In this document: positions 19,161 through 23,667 of the stretch, piece by piece
Numbering within the stretch: the first letter of the stretch is position 1
Layout of the letters: the number at the start of each line of letters is the position of its first letter
Source of the DNA: a virus
Reading direction: 5' to 3' (one strand)
Virus record (IMG/VR): IMGVR_UViG_3300044613_002613
Span: 1 to 23,667 of that record
DNA: 23,667 nucleotides
Position numbers and translations under genes: made by a program
Notes under the pieces: model-generated
Database searches by the model: none
What the model was told of the DNA's origin: nothing
What the model saw: the letters and a program-made list of their open reading frames with translations, nothing else

Positions 19161-21706
19161 GTGGTGATCGTCTGGAGGTTCGCGTCGGTCAGGGTGCCGC
19201 TGTAGAACTCGACCTTGCGGATCACGCAGTTGGCGTACTGCGAATACCCGGCGGTCGAGCTCGTCGCCTCCGCGCCGAAGGTGACGTAGTCGATGTTGCC
19301 GAAGGTCGTGATGTTGTTCGTCCCGGTCTGCACCGTGCCGCCGTTGATGCAGAATCGTGAGTTCGTGCCGTTCCAGTAGTGGACGGCCTTCTGCACCCCG
19401 GTCCCGATGGTGCCCGTGGCGGTGTTGCCGCTCGACCAGAACGCCCGTGCCGCCGTGGTGGTGCTAGCCTGAAGGCCGAGTTGTTCGTTCGCCACGTCAT
19501 CCGTGGAGAGCAGCGTGCCGGCCTGACCCGGCGGGTAGAAGTGGATGACCAAGGCACCGGGGTCGCCCCACGACGTGATGGAGGAATCCAGGACGTGCGC
19601 GAGGTCGGCGCTGCGGGTCGTTGATCCAGTTCCCGTATTTGAAATGTATGCCGAAGGCGTCGCTCCCTTTTCGATCTGGTGTCCCCAGACCAGCATGTCC
19701 TTCGCGGATGTCACGTTGTACGAGGGATATGTGTTGACGACCCAAGTACCCGGGTTCGCGCTGTCGCTGAACTGCACAATGCCCTGACCGATGCCTTCGT
19801 TGGTGCTGCGCGAACGGTGGCTGACCCAGCACCGATACCACCCGTTCGCGTATGCCTCAATTCCGCTCGCCGTATCCACAGGATTTCCGCTAGATCGCGT
19901 GGCACATCCCGAGGTTGATCCTGCCGACAGATCGAATACCTGACTGAACCTCCGGTCGCTCGTTCCATACAGGAACGTAACAACGGCATACTGCGTGGCG
20001 TTGCTTGCCGGACGCTTCAGGAACACGCTGTACACATACAAAGAGTCCAAGTCAACGTTGGCCGTCGTGTTCTTTGTTCCGCAATGGTGCGTCCCGTTTG
20101 CGACAACCTCCGACATGAGTTCGGCGGTGTTCGTATTGTCAGGAGCAGGTCCGGTGTCGCTGGTCGTGACTGCGGTGTTGCTTGCAACGCCTGCCGTTGT
20201 TTCCGATGTCGGGCAGAGGTTCGTCCTGCTCTCCTCCACAAGCAGCCCGAGCCGGCTTCCGCTGCTGTTGTGGGTGAGGCGGGCCGCGTTGTTGCCGCTG
20301 GTGCCGCTGGCCTGAGACGCGATGTAGCCCGAGGAGTCCACGTACGTGCCGCTGCTGGCGCGGGTGAGCGTGTAGCCCGAGGGGGTGCCCGTAGACCAGT
20401 CGATGCTCCATGCGGGCGTGAGCGCCCCGCTCTGCGTGGTCGCGTTCGCGGCCGTCGACGGCGACGAGTCGTAGTCCGGGTTCGTCGCCACGATGCGGTA
20501 CTCGTACGAGGTCGACGCCGTCAGCCCCGTGTCGCTGTACGTCGTGGCCGTCGCGCTGACGGTCGTGAGGGTCGAATACGACCCGCTGCCGCTCGGGCTG
20601 CGCCGCTCGATGCGCTGCCCCGTGTTCCCGGTCGACACGTCCGTCCAGGCGAGGTTGATCTGCGACGAGGACACCGCCGTCGCCGTCAGGCCCGTGGGGG
20701 TCGCGGGGATCGTGAACTTGCTTGCCGCGTTGCTGTTGGCGCTGTTGCCTGCCGCATTGGTCGCATAGACGCGGTACTCGTACTGCGTGCTCTCGGTCAG
20801 GCCCGTGTTGCTGAACGAGTTCGCGCCAGCCGAGAGGGTGGTGACGGTCGAGTACGACCCGCTGCCGGCGGGGCTCCGCCGCTCCACCGTGTACCCCGTC
20901 TCGTTCGTGGCGTTGTCGGTCCACGCAAGGTTGATCTGCGTCGTGCTCGTGGCGGTCGCGGTGAGCGAGGTCGGCGCGGCCGGGACGTTGAGGGTCGTGA
21001 CCCCGCCCGTCGCGTTCTGGCTTGCGGCGGTCTTGGCGCTCTCGCCCGCGCCGTTGTAGGCGCTGACCCAGTAGTAGTACACCGTGCCGATGGCCGGGGG
21101 CGCGGACGGGTTGTTCGTCGCGTTGTCGGTGTAGGTCTGCACGCCCGCGCCGAGGGTCGACAGCAGGGTCGCGCCCGTCGTGGTGTTCGTCGTGTTGCGG
21201 TAGACGTAGAACCCGGTCTCGTCGGTCGATGCGTCCGTCCAGGTGATCGTGACCGCGACCGCCGTGGTGCTGGCGCTCGCGCTGACCCCGGTCGGGGCCG
21301 GTGGGGCCGACGCCGCCTGCGTGGTCGCGTTCGCCGTGGCGCTTGGCAGGCTGCCGCCGAAGCAGTTGTACGCCGTCACCCGGTAATAGAACTGCGTGGA
21401 CGCGGGCAGGCCCGTATTGCTGAGCGAGTTGCTCGTGGTGCTGCCGATGCTCGTCCAGGAGCCAAGGCCGTCCGGGGACCGCTCCACGTCGTAGTACGAC
21501 GCCTGGTTGGGCGCCGGCGTGGCGTCGGCCGTCCATGCCAGGTTGATCTGCGAGCTGCTGACCGCCGTGGCAGTCAGTCCGCTCGGCTGGTTGGGCTCGG
21601 CCGTGGCAAGGCACTTGCCCGACGAATCGTCCTGCACGCCCAGCAGGAGCGCCGACGTCGCCGCCCCGGGCAGGCGCGGACGGGATGGTCGTGCGGCGCG
21701 CTGCAC
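19157..21706 (-). CDS. Fibre protein: four FN3 domains plus LamG-like C-terminal domain (849 aa)
   Basis: Four fibronectin type III repeats lie at about 41-130, 137-234, 243-332 and 335-425. They carry the INLAWT strand and the YEYRVYATN-type YxYRV strand of the fold; repeats 1 and 4 share GLTATAVSSSQINLAWT. At about 445-500 comes a phage fibre block (TLTRASSGTYVDSSG, GLLVEESRTNLCP). The last ~150 residues (GALVIHFYPPGQAGTLLS to the end) look like a LamG/concanavalin-type sugar-binding domain. FN3 and lectin-like domains in phages usually mediate weak surface or carbohydrate binding. GTG at 21706 follows the upstream stop by 1 nt with no clear ribosome site. The part encoded by about 19620-20240 is much less GC-rich than the rest. 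Confidence 0.88.
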   Translation of the reverse strand: MQRAARPSRPRLPGAATSALLLGVQDDSSGKCLATAEPNQPSGLTATAVSSSQINLAWTADATPAPNQASYYDVERSPDGLGSWTSIGSTTSNSLSNTGLPASTQFYYRVTAYNCFGGSLPSATANATTQAASAPPAPTGVSASASTTAVAVTITWTDASTDETGFYVYRNTTNTTTGATLLSTLGAGVQTYTDNATNNPSAPPAIGTVYYYWVSAYNGAGESAKTAASQNATGGVTTLNVPAAPTSLTATATSTTQINLAWTDNATNETGYTVERRSPAGSGSYSTVTTLSAGANSFSNTGLTESTQYEYRVYATNAAGNSANSNAASKFTIPATPTGLTATAVSSSQINLAWTDVSTGNTGQRIERRSPSGSGSYSTLTTVSATATTYSDTGLTASTSYEYRIVATNPDYDSSPSTAANATTQSGALTPAWSIDWSTGTPSGYTLTRASSGTYVDSSGYIASQASGTSGNNAARLTHNSSGSRLGLLVEESRTNLCPTSETTAGVASNTAVTTSDTGPAPDNTNTAELMSEVVANGTHHCGTKNTTANVDLDSLYVYSVFLKRPASNATQYAVVTFLYGTSDRRFSQVFDLSAGSTSGCATRSSGNPVDTASGIEAYANGWYRCWVSHRSRSTNEGIGQGIVQFSDSANPGTWVVNTYPSYNVTSAKDMLVWGHQIEKGATPSAYISNTGTGSTTRSADLAHVLDSSITSWGDPGALVIHFYPPGQAGTLLSTDDVANEQLGLQASTTTAARAFWSSGNTATGTIGTGVQKAVHYWNGTNSRFCINGGTVQTGTNNITTFGNIDYVTFGAEATSSTAGYSQYANCVIRKVEFYSGTLTDANLQTITT

Positions 21707-21707
21707 G

Positions 21708-22298
21708 TCAGATGGCGTACCAGAAGAGGCCCATGTTCACCGTGCGCGGCGCGGTCGGCGCAGGCGCGATGAAGGCGGCCGTCACGAGCTGCGATCCGGC
21801 GAGGTCAACGAGCACGCTGCTCGAGGTCGTGATGCTGCCGGACGAGGTCGCGGTGCCGTTGGACGAGAAGGTGTTCGGGGTCGGGAACTGCGGCGTGGTG
21901 ATGGCCGCGCCGAAGCCGCCGAAGACGAAGACGTCCGCGGTGCCGTCCACGTTGTAGCCGTTGTTGGTAGACGGGAAGAGCAGGGTGTACTGCGCGAGGA
22001 TCGTGGGGAACCACCACGTGTCCGAGGCCGCGACGTTGCGGTAGGACTGCCAGCCGACGATCCTCATGCCAGTCGTGGTGCCACTCGTTGCCCACGCGGT
22101 CCCGTTGTCGAGCGCGCCCCAAGGGAGCGCCTTGAGCAGGCTGGGCTGCGCGTAGCCCTGGGTCAGGGCCATGTCCATGACCACGCCCGTGGCGGGCTTG
22201 GTGCTCGTGGGGACGGGGTTGGTGTAGGACGCCGCGACGTTGTTGACCGTCATGCGGCGAAGGTTGGGCTGTCCGGTCGAGATGAATGCCTGTGCCAT
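21708..22298 (-). CDS. Structural protein of unknown family (196 aa)
   Basis: The product starts MAQAFISTGQPNLRRMTVNN and is rich in Thr, Ala, Gly and aromatic residues with many predicted strands (IVGWQSYRNVAASDTWWFPT, VDGTADVFVFGGFGAAITTP) and ends NMGLFWYAI. No membrane helix, coiled coil or catalytic motif is visible. ATG at 22298 lies 1 nt after the upstream stop. Just before the FN3 fibre, it may be a fibre partner, a head spike or another surface protein. Confidence 0.82.
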   Translation of the reverse strand: MAQAFISTGQPNLRRMTVNNVAASYTNPVPTSTKPATGVVMDMALTQGYAQPSLLKALPWGALDNGTAWATSGTTTGMRIVGWQSYRNVAASDTWWFPTILAQYTLLFPSTNNGYNVDGTADVFVFGGFGAAITTPQFPTPNTFSSNGTATSSGSITTSSSVLVDLAGSQLVTAAFIAPAPTAPRTVNMGLFWYAI

Positions 22299-22299
22299 G

Positions 22300-23091
22300 T
22301 CAGATTTCTCCTCGGCGCTTCATGTCGAGCGCGATTGCGACGGCCTGCTTCTGGGGCTTGCCCTCGGCCATGAGCTTGCGGATCTTGGCGCTGACGGCGG
22401 GGTCGGACTCGGCCATGACCTTGCGCCCGGGCTTGTCGGCGGCAGCGTGGGTGGACTTGGCGCCGGGGCGGGAGGCGGTCGCCTTTGCAAGCATCGACCG
22501 CAGCGTCGACATCAGTTGCGCGTGCCGTGCAATGTCGGCATCCGAAACGACCTGCGTGCGCTGCCGGGTTGCCGGGTCAATCCGCACGGTCTCGTTTTTG
22601 AACGCCTTCTCCACGACGTTGATGTAGCGGGCCAGCGTGTCCTTGTCGGTCTCCTTGGCGGCTTCGCGCGCCATTGCGTCAAAGCCGTATTCCTTCAGGA
22701 GGCGCGACAGACCCGACGCGATACGGGCGATTTCACCTGCGGCGAACCCCGTCTTGGCGCCAGAACGGGTCGACACCGACTTGCCCCGCGTATCGCTTTC
22801 CACCGTGCCACCGTAATGGGCCGTCAGGCCTTGGGCGTACTTGACGGCTTCCTCAAAGCTGTTGAACGACAGCGTCCGAGTCTGCGCATACACGTTCAAG
22901 TTCACCTTGCCATCCGGGTTCAATGGCATGATGCGGAACTTGCCCTGCCGCAGGTGATCCGGCGACACGTACACCTTGCCGAGTTGGTGGTTGATTTTGG
23001 TGCCCGCGCGCTTGGCCGTTGCCTTCGCCGGCGGTTCCGCGAGGATGCCCAGCCGCGCCTTGATCTCGTTCCGGGTGCTCATGCCGCCCAT
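22300..23091 (-). CDS. Basic helical head-region protein (263 aa), unknown
   Basis: The protein is Lys/Arg/Ala-rich. Residues about 35-110 form a mixed domain (LGKVYVSPDHLRQGKFRIMP, NLNVYAQTRTLSFNSFEEAV); the middle is helical (LSRLLKEYGFDAMAREAAKE, DTLARYINVVEKAFKNETV). The final ~28 residues, KIRKLMAEGKPQKQAVAIAL then DMKRRGEI, form a motif that recurs as a small stand-alone or C-terminal module in many phage and plasmid proteins. ATG at 23091 is 9 nt after AGGAGG; a second ATG at 23082 is possible. DNA or RNA contact is plausible from charge, not shown. Confidence 0.82.
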   Translation of the reverse strand: MGGMSTRNEIKARLGILAEPPAKATAKRAGTKINHQLGKVYVSPDHLRQGKFRIMPLNPDGKVNLNVYAQTRTLSFNSFEEAVKYAQGLTAHYGGTVESDTRGKSVSTRSGAKTGFAAGEIARIASGLSRLLKEYGFDAMAREAAKETDKDTLARYINVVEKAFKNETVRIDPATRQRTQVVSDADIARHAQLMSTLRSMLAKATASRPGAKSTHAAADKPGRKVMAESDPAVSAKIRKLMAEGKPQKQAVAIALDMKRRGEI

Positions 23092-23112
23092 CGTAGCGTT
23101 CCTCCTTCTCGT

Positions 23113-23667
23113 TCACGCATTCACGAAGCCGGGATCGGGGAACTGCCGGGAGTCGATCAGCGCCTGCCGGCTGCCGTTGTGCCGCCTGATCGCGGCGTGG
23201 TCGACGTTGCCCCGCGGGTCGATCCAGCCGTTCTCCATCGCGTCCGACATGGACACGGGAATCATCTGGCATCTGCAAGAGAAGCCCCCGGGCGGCCCCA
23301 GTCCCTGCCTGTCGAACATCTCCATCGTGTTCACGTAGCCGTCCATCGCCCGATGCGTCGGGCGGGTCCGGCTGTCCTTGGTCGCGCTGTACTCGACCAG
23401 CGGCACGAACGCCTGCACGCGCTCGTCGCGCAGAACCTCGGCCGCCCCCTCCGTGGCTGCCCGGTTCGTGTTTGTCCTGAGCACGGTCTCCAGGCGCGCG
23501 CTCGAGAGCTCGACCCCCAGGCGCACCTGCGCCGTGGTGACGAAGTCCCCCAGGTTCATCGCCTTGATCTCCTTGCCCACCACGCTCTTGCCGGGGCGCT
23601 CCTCGATCACCCGGGCGATGAGCTCCTGCACCTTGGCCGTCTGGCCGGGGCTGAGGGCTGTCACGAA
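23113..23667 (-). CDS. Mu gpF-like minor head protein, 5'-truncated by window edge
   Basis: Mu gpF-type proteins attach to the portal and help head assembly. The C-terminal signature is clear: RPTHRAMDGYVNTMEMFDRQ, then GLGPPGGFSCRCQMIPVSM (R-H-x2-DG ... PP-F-CRC). Upstream, LETVLRTNTNRAATEGAAEV matches the family's helical region. The frame is open to the window end. A GTG at 23664 could start it, but the family is usually longer, so the true start is probably outside the window. A portal gene would be expected next, beyond the edge. Confidence 0.88.
   Translation of the reverse strand, partial: FVTALSPGQTAKVQELIARVIEERPGKSVVGKEIKAMNLGDFVTTAQVRLGVELSSARLETVLRTNTNRAATEGAAEVLRDERVQAFVPLVEYSATKDSRTRPTHRAMDGYVNTMEMFDRQGLGPPGGFSCRCQMIPVSMSDAMENGWIDPRGNVDHAAIRRHNGSRQALIDSRQFPDPGFVNA

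Noticed and set aside
19600-20300. Separate gene or tRNA in the less GC-rich stretch
   Set aside because: The fibre frame runs through without interruption and no cloverleaf is apparent; better explained as a swapped domain.
20084-21772. 562-codon open frame on the + strand antisense to the FN3 fibre
   Set aside because: Arg/Val/Gly-rich shadow; the - strand frame has clear FN3 domains.
13113-23667. Transposable Mu-like phage
   Set aside because: Some head genes resemble Mu families, but no transposase, Mor/C or Gam gene is seen, and the early block is ERF/RusA/Gp157. Shared head families do not show transposition.

Overview
This window is a stretch of a tailed double-stranded DNA phage genome (free phage or prophage; no integrase, transposase or attachment site is visible). 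It is GC-rich. Most genes have clear Shine-Dalgarno sequences, and many start with GTG or TTG. A lipobox protein with a later membrane segment suggests a Gram-negative host, and a CsrA-like gene suggests a host that uses Csr-type post-transcriptional control. I cannot name the host genus.

Bases 1-3678 (+ strand) form an early/DNA-metabolism block: the 3' part of a DNA (cytosine-5) methyltransferase, a CsrA-like small protein, three small unknown genes, a RusA-type Holliday junction resolvase, a near-consensus promoter, an ERF-family single-strand annealing protein and a Gp157-family protein. The block ends at a convergent junction where the last + gene overlaps the last - gene by 8 bp. A candidate terminator hairpin lies inside the opposing coding sequence.

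Bases 23667 down to 3671 (- strand) form one densely packed late operon, read right to left. It holds a Mu gpF-like minor head protein (cut by the window edge), two unknown structural genes, a large FN3-repeat fibre, a small unknown, a prohead protease/scaffold fusion with a strong internal start for the scaffold, a decoration protein and the major capsid protein. Next come a DUF1320-like connector, a gpG/HK97-gp10-like morphogenesis protein, a tail-tube-like protein, a lambda G/GT-like chaperone pair with a perfect GGGAAAC slippery site, a tail-terminator-like protein, a short tape-measure-like protein and several large tail/baseplate proteins. A glycine-rich tail fibre, a cluster of small membrane proteins (lysis candidates), a very cysteine-rich 610-residue protein and a Cys-cluster protein complete it. 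Neighbouring genes mostly overlap by 1-4 bp, which indicates translational coupling. Head gene content resembles Mu-like and HK97-fold phages, while the tail order (tube, G/GT, tape measure) resembles lambda-type long-tailed phages.

The most unusual signals are: the -1 frameshift signal at 14180-14186; two short peptide motifs, each shared by two different proteins of the same operon with almost only synonymous DNA differences (one in protease/scaffold and capsid N-terminus, one at the C-termini of the tape-measure-like protein and its 73-residue neighbour); the phage CsrA-like protein; and the 610-residue protein with about 48 cysteines. Terminase, portal and endolysin are not in the window.
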